Assembly (NCBI GenBank): GCA_947173895.1
Contig: CAMWGU010000002.1
Span: 1-64,000 of the forward strand
Direction: 5' to 3'
DNA: 64,000 nucleotides
Origin: an uncultured Bacteroides sp.
GTDB taxonomy: Bacteria > Bacteroidota > Bacteroidia > Bacteroidales > Bacteroidaceae
The notes below the pieces were generated by a model, which was not told where the DNA came from, searched no databases, and worked only from the letters and a program-made list of their open reading frames with translations. Position numbers and translations under genes: made by a program. Below, piece by piece: positions 1-8,253 of this stretch. Position 1 is the first letter of the stretch; each line of letters starts with the position of its first letter.

Positions 1-97
1 ATACTTGCCCTTTTCTGAACGGCGAATATCTCAGTGTGTCCGCTGAATAGTTACAGATGGCTAGCAGTCCTGCTAATTTTAATTTAAATTCCTTCAT
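1..97 (-). CDS. N-terminal end of an unrecognised protein, cut by window start
   Basis: An open frame runs leftwards from an ATG at 97-95 and is open for 32 codons to the window edge. It begins MKEFKLKLAGLLAICNYSA, a lysine-rich start followed by a short hydrophobic stretch ending in LLAIC, which could be a lipoprotein-type or other export leader. A good Bacteroides promoter lies 29 bases upstream (126-157), which is the main reason to believe the start. The visible part is too short to name a family. Confidence is moderate that a gene starts here, and none is claimed on its function. Confidence 0.5.
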   Translation of the reverse strand, partial: MKEFKLKLAGLLAICNYSADTLRYSPFRKGQV

Positions 98-125
98 CCT
101 ATTTTTTGTATTGTCGTTATGCAGG

Positions 126-157
126 CAAAGGTAAAAGGAAAAATCGGGACACGCAAA
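126..157 (-). promoter_or_regulatory. Bacteroides-type promoter for the partial gene at the window start
   Basis: On the minus strand TTTG (157-154) is followed after 20 bases by TACCTTTG (133-126). This fits the Bacteroides -33 TTTG / -7 TAnnTTTG pattern recognised by its primary sigma factor. Transcription would begin near 119 and reach the ATG at 97. Confidence 0.6.
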
Positions 158-218
158 TAAGTGTAAGGAAATGCAGGTGAAATAGGGCGTTAGAAAAAAA
201 CACGTTTGTATCATATTG

Positions 219-1252
219 TTATACAGCTGTTTGCACATCTGAAGAAATAGCCAACTGATATCCTCTTTTTCCTCTCACAAACTGAATCTGGATGGACGGA
301 TCCATGCTCAGCAACTTCTTCAAGGAGCTAATTGTTTGCCGGCGACGGTCGTTCAAGCCCAGATCATCCGAAGGCCAATTGCAAATGGCATCGATTTTAT
401 CGTTTGTCAAAAAGAAATCGGGAGCCTGGGCAAAGCCCAGCAATAGTTTGGCCAGTTGCGGGGTGCAGTCCTTTGTTTCTTTTCCATAGGCCAGCGTATG
501 CCGGATGGAGTTGTAGATACATCCGCCAATCTGATAGGCAGTGACCGGTACATTTGCCTTTTCTGTCTTTTTGTGCTTCCGGGACCTGGCGTAGGACAAT
601 CCTCCTGACATGCAATACATAAGAAGAGACCCGACATTGCCCACAATAAGGGATTTGCCCAATCCACACAACACCAAAAGCCGGGCAGCGCGTAGGCTGT
701 CAACTGCATGGTATACATATCATCCAAATAGTAAGTGCCCAAATCGTAGCGCGAGGCAATGATGGTTGTATCTTCTACAGAGACCTTGCGCACATCATCG
801 CTCCCCAATGGATGCACTTCCAAAGAGAGGGCGCATACCATTCCGCCATACCGGGCATTCATTTCGGCTTTCCACTGGCTGCCAATCTGTTCCAAGGGGA
901 ATTTTCCCAGGTCATCCAGTATATTAGCTTTTGTCCCTGCAATCTCCAGCGGATATAATCCCTGTGTCTCCTTCAGTGAGTCCACTTCAATCTCGAATTC
1001 GCCTGCCTTCGATATGTTTTTTCGTTTGGTATGTTTCTTGTCACCCTTGTTTTCCAAAAACCTATATATCTCCAGTTTTTCAAATTCCCGGTTTACTGCT
1101 TGCTCTGCCACGCTGCGTAGCGTTTGTATTGCCATCTTCTTTGCCTCGGCACGTCCCTGGCGGGCATTGCCATGCAGGGCGATTCCTCCCCAAAGCATTG
1201 CCACAATGGCAGCACTTGTCCATAATATAAGAATCTTTTTGCTGTGTTTCAT
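219..1252 (-). pseudogene. Membrane-anchored winged-helix regulator, split by a one-base frameshift
   Basis: Read leftwards from the ATG at 1252, the first part (MKHSKKILILW) has an N-terminal membrane segment and about 170 residues of likely extracytoplasmic domain. The frame then leaves the coding register at a run of four A on the plus strand (676-679; TTTT on the coding strand). One more T would read GFLVLCGLGK and join the second half, which ends at 219. That half supplies a second membrane segment, a basic stop-transfer stretch (RSRKHKK) and a winged-helix-like C-terminus (NDRRRQTISSLKKLL, then FVRGKRGYQLAI). Sensor-membrane-DNA-binding proteins of this build are known in Bacteroides. 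The start lies 8 bases after the deacetylase gene, so the two are probably co-transcribed. A sequencing slip, true decay or slippage-dependent expression cannot be told apart here. Confidence 0.7.
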
Positions 1253-1260
1253 ATTTCTTT

Positions 1261-1872
1261 TTAATCGAATATCTTGAATTCGTAGCCTTGTTCCAGCAGC
1301 CATTCGATGGCGCGAGGCAAAGCATATTTCATGTTCTTTTCTGCTTTCAGTGAATCATGAAACGTAATGATAGAACCGTTTCGCACATAATGCTTCACTT
1401 TCTCAAGCACTTGTTTGCCGTTCAGCTTGTTGCTGTAGTCGCGGGTCACCAGGTCCCACATCACTATCTGGTACTTGTGGCGCAGCACCATGTATTGCAT
1501 CCAGCGCATGTGGCCGTGGGGTGGGCGGAACAGATTGGTATGAATCAGTTCGTTGGCCTTGTCTGTGTTGGCCAGGTAGTTCTTGCTCAGGTATTCGAAT
1601 CCCCGGATGTGGTTGAACGTGTGGTTTCCCAGCCGATGGCCGCGTTCTACTATCATTTGGAACTCCTTGGGATGCTTGCGCACGTTGTCGCCTACCAGGA
1701 AAAAGGTGGCTTTGATGTGGAATCGGTCTAATAGGTCGAGTACCCATGGGGTGATTTCGGGAATCGGTCCGTCATCGAATGTCAGATAAACAGCTTTTGC
1801 ACGCTTATCCATTCGCCAAAAGGCACGGGGATAAAGCCAACGGACTATCAGCGGTGGTTGTTCAATAAACAT
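1261..1872 (-). CDS. Polysaccharide deacetylase family protein (NodB homology domain)
   Basis: This is a compact 203-residue carbohydrate esterase of the NodB/CE4 type, the family that removes N- or O-acetyl groups from peptidoglycan, chitin-like or capsular sugars. The conserved motifs are in order: TFDDGP at residues 31-36 (catalytic base and metal aspartate), HTFNH at 84-88 (metal histidines), RPPHG at 116-120, and a FHDS block at 170-173 (catalytic histidine). There is no convincing signal peptide, only a hydrophobic, aromatic N-terminus, so location is unclear. The substrate cannot be read from sequence. It lies 8 bases upstream of the split regulator gene, probably in one transcript. 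Confidence 0.88.
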   Translation of the reverse strand: MFIEQPPLIVRWLYPRAFWRMDKRAKAVYLTFDDGPIPEITPWVLDLLDRFHIKATFFLVGDNVRKHPKEFQMIVERGHRLGNHTFNHIRGFEYLSKNYLANTDKANELIHTNLFRPPHGHMRWMQYMVLRHKYQIVMWDLVTRDYSNKLNGKQVLEKVKHYVRNGSIITFHDSLKAEKNMKYALPRAIEWLLEQGYEFKIFD

Positions 1873-1910
1873 GAGCGTGTATCTTTTGTATGTTGTTTCT
1901 GTTTGTTTTT

Positions 1911-1973
1911 AACGCGAATGACACGGAAGCGGATCAGAACATGACTAATCCGCGTTCCGTGTCATTTTGCGTT
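1911..1973. repeat. Long hairpin with GTGTCATT core, copy 1 of 2
   Basis: AATGACACGGAA and GCGGAT on the left pair with ATCCGC and TTCCGTGTCATT on the right, around a loop of about a dozen bases. The structure lies just after the stop codon of the DUF2723 gene (minus strand) and before the deacetylase gene. There is no clear U-tract, so it may be a weak terminator or a 3' stabilising hairpin. A related sequence with the same GTGTCATT...CGCGTT end is at 58731-58786, suggesting a dispersed family. Confidence 0.6.
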
Positions 1974-1986
1974 ATGAAAATATGCT

Positions 1987-4900
1987 TTATCTGTCGGATG
2001 CCTTGCCGCCTATGCGTTTGTTGAACATCTCATAAAGCACTTTAAACTTTTGGGCATAGTGGTCGGCTCTGTCCGATTTCTTTGGCTGTTCGCCCTCGGT
2101 CTGCATGCCGCCGGCAGCGTGTGCGCGGGCCAGACTCTTGTTGATTTCGTCCAGAATGTAGAAATGGCGCACACAGTTTTCATACGATCCTTGCAAACGT
2201 TGGTCATTCAGGCTCATATACCAGGTGATGTATTCCACCGACTTGTTGGCCAGCTCGTCCAGGATGGCTTCGCCTTTTTCTATTTCTCCCAGTGCCAGAT
2301 AGGCATCGGCCATTTCTTTGGAGCTGCTCATGATGTAATCATGGGGCACGGTGGTGCTCGGGATTTCTTTTGAGCAATAATCAAGGGCCGTCAGTGCTTT
2401 CTCTTCTTTTCCTTCTTTTATCAGCTGGGTGGCCAATTGTATGAACGTGCGGCGGTGGGTCTGACACATACGCATCACTGTTTCATCGATGTAGATGTCC
2501 GGATTGCTGATGCCGCCGAATCTGAACTTGTGTAGCAGGTTGTCATACATCTTGTCGCTGTCGATCCGTGCATTCAGCTGCGTTGTGTTGAACGGAGTGA
2601 TGCGGTAGGCCAGGCCTTCCTGCATGAAGTTGTTGCCCAGGTTCAGGTGGTTGTCGACGCCTACGGTGATGGCCATGTACATCGGACGTTCCCAGTTGGT
2701 GTTTGCCAACATTTCGAGCATCATCAGTTCGCTCTTGTAGAGCATCCGCTTTCCTTTCAGCGAGATGTTCATATAGTCGGGTATTTCGCCATGCAGCGAG
2801 TCGGGAATCATCATGCCCGAGCGTTTGACGGCTTCTTTGTCCAGCTTGATGACGATGCTGTCTGTCGGAATCATTTGCAGTCCCTCTTTGGGCGAGCGTA
2901 CCCAGTATTTCAGGATGTTTTTCAGCTCATACGGGTTGTCTCCGAATTCCTTGGCTGCTTCTTCCGGATTTTGTTTGTAAAAGTTATTGATGCTTTCCAT
3001 CACTTCGGGGCGTATGGCCACTCCTTCGTTGTGTCCCTGCACGTACTCCAAACGGCTCCATTCGATGGGCACAGCCGGCGAGTCGTATGCCTGGCGTTTC
3101 ATCTGGTCGATGTACCAGTCGGTTTGCAGGTAACTCAGGTTGCACACGCGCACATCGGTGCGGAAACCTTCTGTTTCTTGGTTGTACCACAGGGGGAAAG
3201 TGTCATTGTCTCCGTTGGTGAAGAGAATCGGGTTACCCTCTTCTTGTACGGTGCTCAGGTAGTTTTGGCCGAAGTCGCGTGCCACGTAGCGGTTGCTGCG
3301 GTCGTGGTCGTCCCAAGTTTGGCTGACCATTTGGGCAGGTACGAACAGACAGAGTACGGTGGCAATGACGGCGGCCGGTTTTTCGCCCGTCTTGCTTTGC
3401 AGCCATTGGGCGATGCCTGCCACGCCCATGCCTATCCAGATGGCGAAGGCGTAGAACGAGCCGGCGTATGCATAGTCGCGTTCGCGAACCTGCAGCGGCG
3501 TCTGGTTCAGATAAAGCACGATGGCCAGTCCGGTCATGAAGAACAGGAAGAACACAATCCAAAACTGTTGGATGCCTATAGGTTCCTCTATTTCCGCTCC
3601 GTCCGGCGTGGTGATGCGCCGCACCTTGTATGCCTGCCAGAACAGCCCGATGAGTCCCAGCAGCAAGGGGAGGCAATAGAAGACGTTATGTCCCTTGTTG
3701 TCCTTCAGTTCCGAGGGGAGCAGGGTCTGGTCGCCCACCAGCATCCGGTCGATGAACGGGATGCCGGTAATCCAGTTGCCGTGCTCTATTTCGCCTTGTC
3801 CCTGTATGTCGTTTTGCCGTCCGGCAAAGTTCCACATGAAGTAGCGCCAATACATGTAGTTCAGCTGGTAGATGAAGAAAAAACGGATGTTGTCCCATTG
3901 GGTGGGCACTTTCACCATCATCATCTGTCCGCACTGGTCGTAGGGCACCTGTACGCCTGTTATGCCGCCCAGCCAGTCTTCGTATGCCTGTGCGTGCGCA
4001 TCGCTGTACATGCGGGGGAAGAGCATGTTTTGGGCATACTTGTACTCGGTTTTGTGGCGTACCACCTCGTAGCTGTCTTTCTCGTCGGGGGTTGCCTTTT
4101 CCTTACGCTGATAGACGGGTGCGCCTTCTGTCACATCGTAGGTACAGCCTCCGTCTACTTCTTTCAGTGCCGGTTTGGAAGCATAGGTCTGCCCGTAGAA
4201 CAGAGGCCGGGTGCCGTATTGCTCGCGGCCCAGATATTCGCCCAAGGTAAAGATGTCTTCCGGCGAGTTTTGGTCCATCGGCGTATTGGCGGTAGAGCGG
4301 ATCACGATGACGGCGTAGGACGAATATCCCACCATAATCATCATGATGCACAGCAGGGAGGTATTCAGCGTGCGTGCGCTGATCTGGTATTTTTTGTTCA
4401 GATCGGCAAACAGATAGAATCCCAATGTGCCTAATATGATAATGCCGATGAAGGCGCTGCTCCATCCGTGCCCGTAGAACGGGATGCCCAGCATGGCGAT
4501 GGTCGCCAGGAAGGAGATGTTCATGCGTTTGCGGTCTCGCTCGGTGTAGCTTTCATAAACTCCCCAGATGATGGATGCCGAAAGCAGGATGATGTAGACA
4601 ATCAGACCACTGTTGAAAGGCATGCCCATGCCGTTGACAAACAGCAGTTCGAACCAGCCTCCCACCTTTACCACGCCCGGCACGATGCCATAGAGTACGG
4701 CCGCTACCAGTATCATGGAACCGGTCAATGCCAGCAGGCTGCCTTTGACATTGGCAGCAGGATTTTTTTTGTAATAATACACCAGGACAATGGCGGGAAT
4801 ACACAGCAGGTTCAGCAGGTGTACGCCAATGGAAAGTCCTGTCAGATAAGCGATCAGAACGAGCCAGCGGTCGCTGTGAGGCTCGTCTGCAACGTTTTCC

Positions 4901-5391
4901 CATTTCAGGATGAGCCAGAAAACAACGGCAGTGAAGAGGCTTGAATAGGCATATACTTCACCTTCTACCGCACTGAACCAAAAGGTGTCGCTCCATGTGT
5001 AGGCCAGTGCTCCTACCAGTCCCGATCCCATGATGGTAATGAGTTTGCTCAAGGTCATCTCGTTGTTGTCGGGGCATACCAGTTTCTTTACTAGATGGGT
5101 GATGCTCCAGAAGAGGAACAAGATGCAGGCCGCACTCATCAGAGCGCTCATGGTATTGACCATTCGGGCTACTTGGCTGGGATCATTTGTGAATTGACTG
5201 AACAGGTTGGCTGTAAGCATAAAGAAAGGTGCACCGGGCGGGTGTCCTACTTCCAGCTTGTAGCCGGTAGTGATGAATTCCGGACAATCCCAGAAACTGG
5301 CTGTCGGTTCGATGGTCATGCAGTAAGTATAGGCTGCAATGGCAAAAGCTAACCAACCTACCAGATTGTTGACTAAATTGTACTGTTTCAT
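1987..5391 (-). CDS. DUF2723 / TMEM260-like polytopic membrane protein, likely glycosyltransferase
   Basis: This 1134-residue protein starts with MKQYNLVNNLVGWLAFAIA and carries the DUF2723 signature near its start (TYCMTIEPTASFWDCPEFI...GHPPGAPFF). Many membrane helices follow in the first half, a second membrane cluster lies around residues 590-700, and a soluble C-terminal part looks helical-repeat-like (ALTALDYCSKE...ALGEIEKGEAILDELA). The family is related to eukaryotic TMEM260, a protein O-mannosyltransferase, and to GT-C enzymes that use lipid-linked sugars. An acidic DCPEF motif in the first loop agrees with that fold. Donor and acceptor are unknown. It stands alone, with a TATCTTTG -7 element at 5434-5427 and a hairpin after the stop. 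The long open frames on its opposite strand are shadows. Confidence 0.9.
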   Translation of the reverse strand: MKQYNLVNNLVGWLAFAIAAYTYCMTIEPTASFWDCPEFITTGYKLEVGHPPGAPFFMLTANLFSQFTNDPSQVARMVNTMSALMSAACILFLFWSITHLVKKLVCPDNNEMTLSKLITIMGSGLVGALAYTWSDTFWFSAVEGEVYAYSSLFTAVVFWLILKWENVADEPHSDRWLVLIAYLTGLSIGVHLLNLLCIPAIVLVYYYKKNPAANVKGSLLALTGSMILVAAVLYGIVPGVVKVGGWFELLFVNGMGMPFNSGLIVYIILLSASIIWGVYESYTERDRKRMNISFLATIAMLGIPFYGHGWSSAFIGIIILGTLGFYLFADLNKKYQISARTLNTSLLCIMMIMVGYSSYAVIVIRSTANTPMDQNSPEDIFTLGEYLGREQYGTRPLFYGQTYASKPALKEVDGGCTYDVTEGAPVYQRKEKATPDEKDSYEVVRHKTEYKYAQNMLFPRMYSDAHAQAYEDWLGGITGVQVPYDQCGQMMMVKVPTQWDNIRFFFIYQLNYMYWRYFMWNFAGRQNDIQGQGEIEHGNWITGIPFIDRMLVGDQTLLPSELKDNKGHNVFYCLPLLLGLIGLFWQAYKVRRITTPDGAEIEEPIGIQQFWIVFFLFFMTGLAIVLYLNQTPLQVRERDYAYAGSFYAFAIWIGMGVAGIAQWLQSKTGEKPAAVIATVLCLFVPAQMVSQTWDDHDRSNRYVARDFGQNYLSTVQEEGNPILFTNGDNDTFPLWYNQETEGFRTDVRVCNLSYLQTDWYIDQMKRQAYDSPAVPIEWSRLEYVQGHNEGVAIRPEVMESINNFYKQNPEEAAKEFGDNPYELKNILKYWVRSPKEGLQMIPTDSIVIKLDKEAVKRSGMMIPDSLHGEIPDYMNISLKGKRMLYKSELMMLEMLANTNWERPMYMAITVGVDNHLNLGNNFMQEGLAYRITPFNTTQLNARIDSDKMYDNLLHKFRFGGISNPDIYIDETVMRMCQTHRRTFIQLATQLIKEGKEEKALTALDYCSKEIPSTTVPHDYIMSSSKEMADAYLALGEIEKGEAILDELANKSVEYITWYMSLNDQRLQGSYENCVRHFYILDEINKSLARAHAAGGMQTEGEQPKKSDRADHYAQKFKVLYEMFNKRIGGKASDR

Positions 5392-5426
5392 GAATATATT
5401 ATTATTTCGTTAACATTCAGTGGGCA

Positions 5427-5434
5427 CAAAGATA
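5427..5434 (-). promoter_or_regulatory. Probable -7 element of the DUF2723 gene
   Basis: TATCTTTG on the minus strand, 36 bases before the start codon, matches the Bacteroides TAnnTTTG -7 consensus. No clear TTTG is present at the expected distance upstream. Confidence 0.4.
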
Positions 5435-5584
5435 CGAAAGAAAGTTGGAATAGGGGAGTAATGGTCTGTTATTTAACCTCAGTTCGATATAACTTAACGT
5501 CAGTTTGGTTTCCTCACTTCATCGCGGCCTATTGCGTAAGGCCTCTCTAGCCAATGCCTAACCCTTTTCATACGGTTGAATCTA

Positions 5585-5625
5585 TCTCCCAAAGCCTTTG
5601 GAGTTAACTCCAAGCGCTTGGGAGA
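5585..5625. repeat. 41-base near-perfect palindrome
   Basis: The sequence runs from TCTCCCAA to TTGGGAGA and is symmetrical around GTTAAC at its centre, with a few mismatches in the inner arms. It lies in the 326-base gap between the metal ABC ATPase gene and the DUF2723 gene, both on minus, and immediately before the 59-base repeat block at 5630. It could fold as a terminator-like hairpin for the metal-uptake transcript, though no U-run follows directly, or it could bind a dimeric protein. Confidence 0.6.
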
Positions 5626-5629
5626 TACT

Positions 5630-5688
5630 ACCCAATAGGCGGAAATCCCTTAGTAGTAAAGCAGGGCGGGTTTAAGGATACGTATACG
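5630..5688. repeat. 59-base dispersed intergenic repeat, copy A
   Basis: This block starts ACCCAATAGGCGGAA and ends GGATACGTATACG. It is nearly identical to 31007-31066, in the same orientation and also intergenic. Shared landmarks are AGTAAAGCAG in the middle and the CGTATACG palindrome at the right end. The two copies differ by scattered substitutions and one indel. It contains no open reading frame. Confidence 0.75.
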
Positions 5689-5717
5689 GTCCTTTAATGG
5701 CCAAGAATATTTTCCTT

Positions 5718-6491
5718 TTATTTGCATTCGTCGTGGTGGTGGCATTTCAACACGCGATGGGGCAGATTGCCGTGTCCCAGTAGCTCAATGGGGCATCCGA
5801 AGTGTTCTTCCAGCCACTCGGCAGGTATTTCCGTGTCGGGATGATAGTCCAGTGTTTCGTTGACGCATGCTATGGTTTTCACGTTTTGCAATACTGTGCC
5901 TATGTCGTGGCTTACCAATACTACGGCTCGTTCTTTGTTGATTTCCTCTAGCAAAGAGTAGAGTTTGGCTTCAAATCGTTTATCAATGTAGGTATTGGGC
6001 TCGTCCAAAATGATGACTTCGGGATTGGAGACCAAGGCACGTCCCAATAGGGCACGTTGTAGTTGTCCTCCGCTTAGTTCGCCGATGGCACGGTGTTCCA
6101 TACCTTCCAGTCCCATACGGATGATGGTTTGATTGACCTGTTCGCGTTGTTCGGGAGTATGGCGACGGAACAAGGATTTTTGTTTGTTCAGCCCCGATAA
6201 TACTACTTCGTATACGGAAATTGGGAATTTTTTGTCGATGCTGTTGTATTGCGGCAGATATCCCATGGTTATTTCGGACACCTCTTTCCCGTTTCTGAAA
6301 AAGCGGCGGGTGCCTGCGTTGGGATGCAGCAATCCTAGGATTATTTTGATCAGTGTGGTCTTTCCGCCGCCGTTAGGACCGATTATGCCCAGAAAGTCAC
6401 GTTCGTATATGGTGAGATTGACACGGTCCAATACTGTTTTTTCGTCATACGCGACAGAAATGCCCGTAAGTTGTATTATGGGATTCATCAT
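5718..6491 (-). CDS. znuC: Metal (zinc/manganese-type) ABC transporter ATP-binding protein
   Basis: This 257-residue ATPase drives metal uptake. Walker A is GPNGGGKT at residues 38-45, the ABC signature LSGGQ is at 139-143, Walker B VIILDEP is at 159-165, and a switch histidine sits in LVSHD. The closest family is that of ZnuC/MntB-type ATPases, in line with the neighbouring ZnuA-like lipoprotein whose stop codon lies 9 bases upstream. The C-terminal tail is histidine-rich (HGNLPHRVLKCHHHDE), which suggests a metal-binding end. No permease gene follows before the DUF2723 gene, which is unusual for this transporter type. The metal specificity (Zn or Mn) is inferred. Confidence 0.88.
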   Translation of the reverse strand: MMNPIIQLTGISVAYDEKTVLDRVNLTIYERDFLGIIGPNGGGKTTLIKIILGLLHPNAGTRRFFRNGKEVSEITMGYLPQYNSIDKKFPISVYEVVLSGLNKQKSLFRRHTPEQREQVNQTIIRMGLEGMEHRAIGELSGGQLQRALLGRALVSNPEVIILDEPNTYIDKRFEAKLYSLLEEINKERAVVLVSHDIGTVLQNVKTIACVNETLDYHPDTEIPAEWLEEHFGCPIELLGHGNLPHRVLKCHHHDECK

Positions 6492-6500
6492 AAGGCTTTG

Positions 6501-7406
6501 TTATTTGGCAAGTGCTTTGGCTACATTGATCATTTCTGTCTGCCATTCATAACTTAACGGGTTGATGGGGACTACGGCGATTCCCAATTCGTCTGCTATC
6601 AGCCGGGCATTGCGTGTGTCAAACTCCTGTTGGACAAAGATCACTCGGGCATTGTCTCTCTTGCAGGTTTCTATCAGTTCTTTCAGGTGGGCAGGCGATG
6701 GCTCTTTGCCTCCTTCCTCGATACAGATTTGTTTTAGCCCGTAGTCTCGGGCAAAATAGCTGAGTGCAGGATGGTAGATAAGGAACGTACTGTCGGCTTG
6801 TTGCAGCATTTTCCGCACTTTGCAGTCTGTTTGTGCGATGACTTCTAGCATGCTGTCTCTCCGATGTTGGTAATAAGCCTCGTTCGGGCTGTCCAGTTCA
6901 CACAGGGCGGCATAGATATTAGCTGTAATCACCGAAGCGTTGCGTGCGGAGTTCCATACATGCGGCTCTATTCCTCCTTCGTGATGATGGTCGCCATGGT
7001 CGTGTGCTGTTTCTTGTATGAAATCTATTCCTTCCGACGTGTCGAACACTTTCAAATGGGGAGCGTTTGTAATCAGTTTATTCATCCAAGCTTGCTCAAA
7101 ACCGATATGGCCGATGCGCAGGTAGGCAATGCTTTTGTCCAGACCGACTAGTTGCTGAGGGGTAGGGTCGTAAGTTTCAGGACTGCTTCCTTTAGGAACC
7201 ATGCTGATCACTTTGAATTTATCTCCTGCTATGGCTTCGGCAAAATAGCGTAATGGTTCCAAAGTGACAGTCAGTGTCGGTTCTTCGGAAACTTGCCGCT
7301 GCGTGTCGCAAGCGGTAAGTAGGTGTATTGCAAACAGAATGAGGCTGACACATGTCAAGCTTCTACAGTAGCAAAGTATGGGGATTGTATGGTAGTGTTT
7401 TCCCAT
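6501..7406 (-). CDS. znuA: Zinc-type ABC transporter substrate-binding lipoprotein
   Basis: This 301-residue member of the cluster A-I (ZnuA/TroA) family captures metal outside the inner membrane. A leader ends in the lipobox LTAC (residues 30-33), so it should be lipid-anchored. The short loop HDHGDHHHEGG and the following EPHVW histidine are typical of zinc-binding members. Later metal ligands are expected at the YHPALSYFA histidine and an acidic residue near the C-terminus. The gene leads the two-gene metal operon. Its promoter (7438-7468) is recognisable, but no Zur-type operator could be identified with confidence. Confidence 0.9.
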   Translation of the reverse strand: MGKHYHTIPILCYCRSLTCVSLILFAIHLLTACDTQRQVSEEPTLTVTLEPLRYFAEAIAGDKFKVISMVPKGSSPETYDPTPQQLVGLDKSIAYLRIGHIGFEQAWMNKLITNAPHLKVFDTSEGIDFIQETAHDHGDHHHEGGIEPHVWNSARNASVITANIYAALCELDSPNEAYYQHRRDSMLEVIAQTDCKVRKMLQQADSTFLIYHPALSYFARDYGLKQICIEEGGKEPSPAHLKELIETCKRDNARVIFVQQEFDTRNARLIADELGIAVVPINPLSYEWQTEMINVAKALAK

Positions 7407-7437
7407 TGTGCGTCATTTTTTTATTGGTGTTGTCAGG

Positions 7438-7468
7438 CAAAGTTAGGGGTAATTCTTCAGAATCGCAA
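7438..7468 (-). promoter_or_regulatory. Promoter of the metal-uptake operon
   Basis: On the minus strand TTG (7468-7466) lies 20 bases before TAACTTTG (7445-7438), which fits the Bacteroides promoter layout. It is 32 bases upstream of the lipoprotein start codon. Confidence 0.5.
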
Positions 7469-7561
7469 TTATTTGACGAAATAAAAGCGTTCTGCAGTTC
7501 CTCGTTTAGGCTGTAAAAACACCTGTATGTGTAAACAGGGGGCTATGGAATTTTCTTTTCC

Positions 7562-8248
7562 TCAAAATGCTTTTTTGGTTGCCCGCAATATCTCTCGTTT
7601 TCCTCCCGGAGGGCCTGGAAGGCGTTCTACGGTGAATCCGGCCGCCTGCAACATCCTTCTCACTATGCCTTTGGCACAATAAGTGGTCAGGATGCCTTCT
7701 TTGTTCAATACCTTGTATAGGGCATCGAAAAGAGATTGCTTCCACATTTCGGGTTGTTTTTCGGGAGCGAAGGCATCAAAATAGATGATGTCGTATCGGG
7801 AGTTGGTGACATAGCTGTCGTCTGTTGACTGAAAAAGTTGGGTGAAATCTCCTTCTATTTTGTGTAAAGTAAACCAAGGAGACAGACGGTTTTCCATTTC
7901 CCACGGTGTGCGGTGGATGGCATAATACTCTTTTTCGTGCTGTCTGCCGATAAGGTGAGGATAATCCAGCAATCTTAGAGGCTCTTCGGTTAACGGATAG
8001 CGTTCGATGGCGGTGTAATGTACTTTTCGTTGGGATTCTTCTGCCGAGAGCAGGGTCAGAAAGGCATTCAGTCCGGTTCCCAGTCCTATTTCCAGTATAT
8101 GGGGTTCAGTCACAGAAGAATACTTCAGTCCCATATTGATAAAGATATGCTGCGATTCTGTCAGGGCTCCTTTCACCGAATGATAGTGCTCGTCCAGTTC
8201 GGGCACATAGAGCGTGTAACTTCCGTCTGCTGTACGTTCCAGTTTCAT
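7562..8248 (-). CDS. mnmD: tRNA 5-methylaminomethyl-2-thiouridine methyltransferase, MnmD type
   Basis: This 228-residue SAM-dependent methyltransferase (MnmD, formerly DUF752) performs the last methylation of the wobble uridine in the mnm5s2U pathway. The SAM site HILEIGLGTGLNAFL is clear, and the family motif YDIIYFDAFAPEKQPEMW follows. A C-terminal TYCAKGIVRRML and LPGPPGGKREILRA complete the domain. The protein lacks the MnmC oxidase half, as is usual outside enterobacteria. The ATG at 8248 (MKLERTADGSY) is preferred over a longer in-frame start because the upstream gene ends at 8254. It is the last gene of the run purD / membrane protein / YqaA-like / mnmD. Confidence 0.9.
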   Translation of the reverse strand: MKLERTADGSYTLYVPELDEHYHSVKGALTESQHIFINMGLKYSSVTEPHILEIGLGTGLNAFLTLLSAEESQRKVHYTAIERYPLTEEPLRLLDYPHLIGRQHEKEYYAIHRTPWEMENRLSPWFTLHKIEGDFTQLFQSTDDSYVTNSRYDIIYFDAFAPEKQPEMWKQSLFDALYKVLNKEGILTTYCAKGIVRRMLQAAGFTVERLPGPPGGKREILRATKKAF

Positions 8249-8253
8249 AATAT

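Noticed and set aside
2647..4434. 595-codon open frame on plus, opposite the DUF2723 gene
   Set aside because: It is rich in His, Val and Gly with no domain, and lies wholly antisense to a well-supported membrane-protein gene; codon bias of that gene explains the lack of stops.
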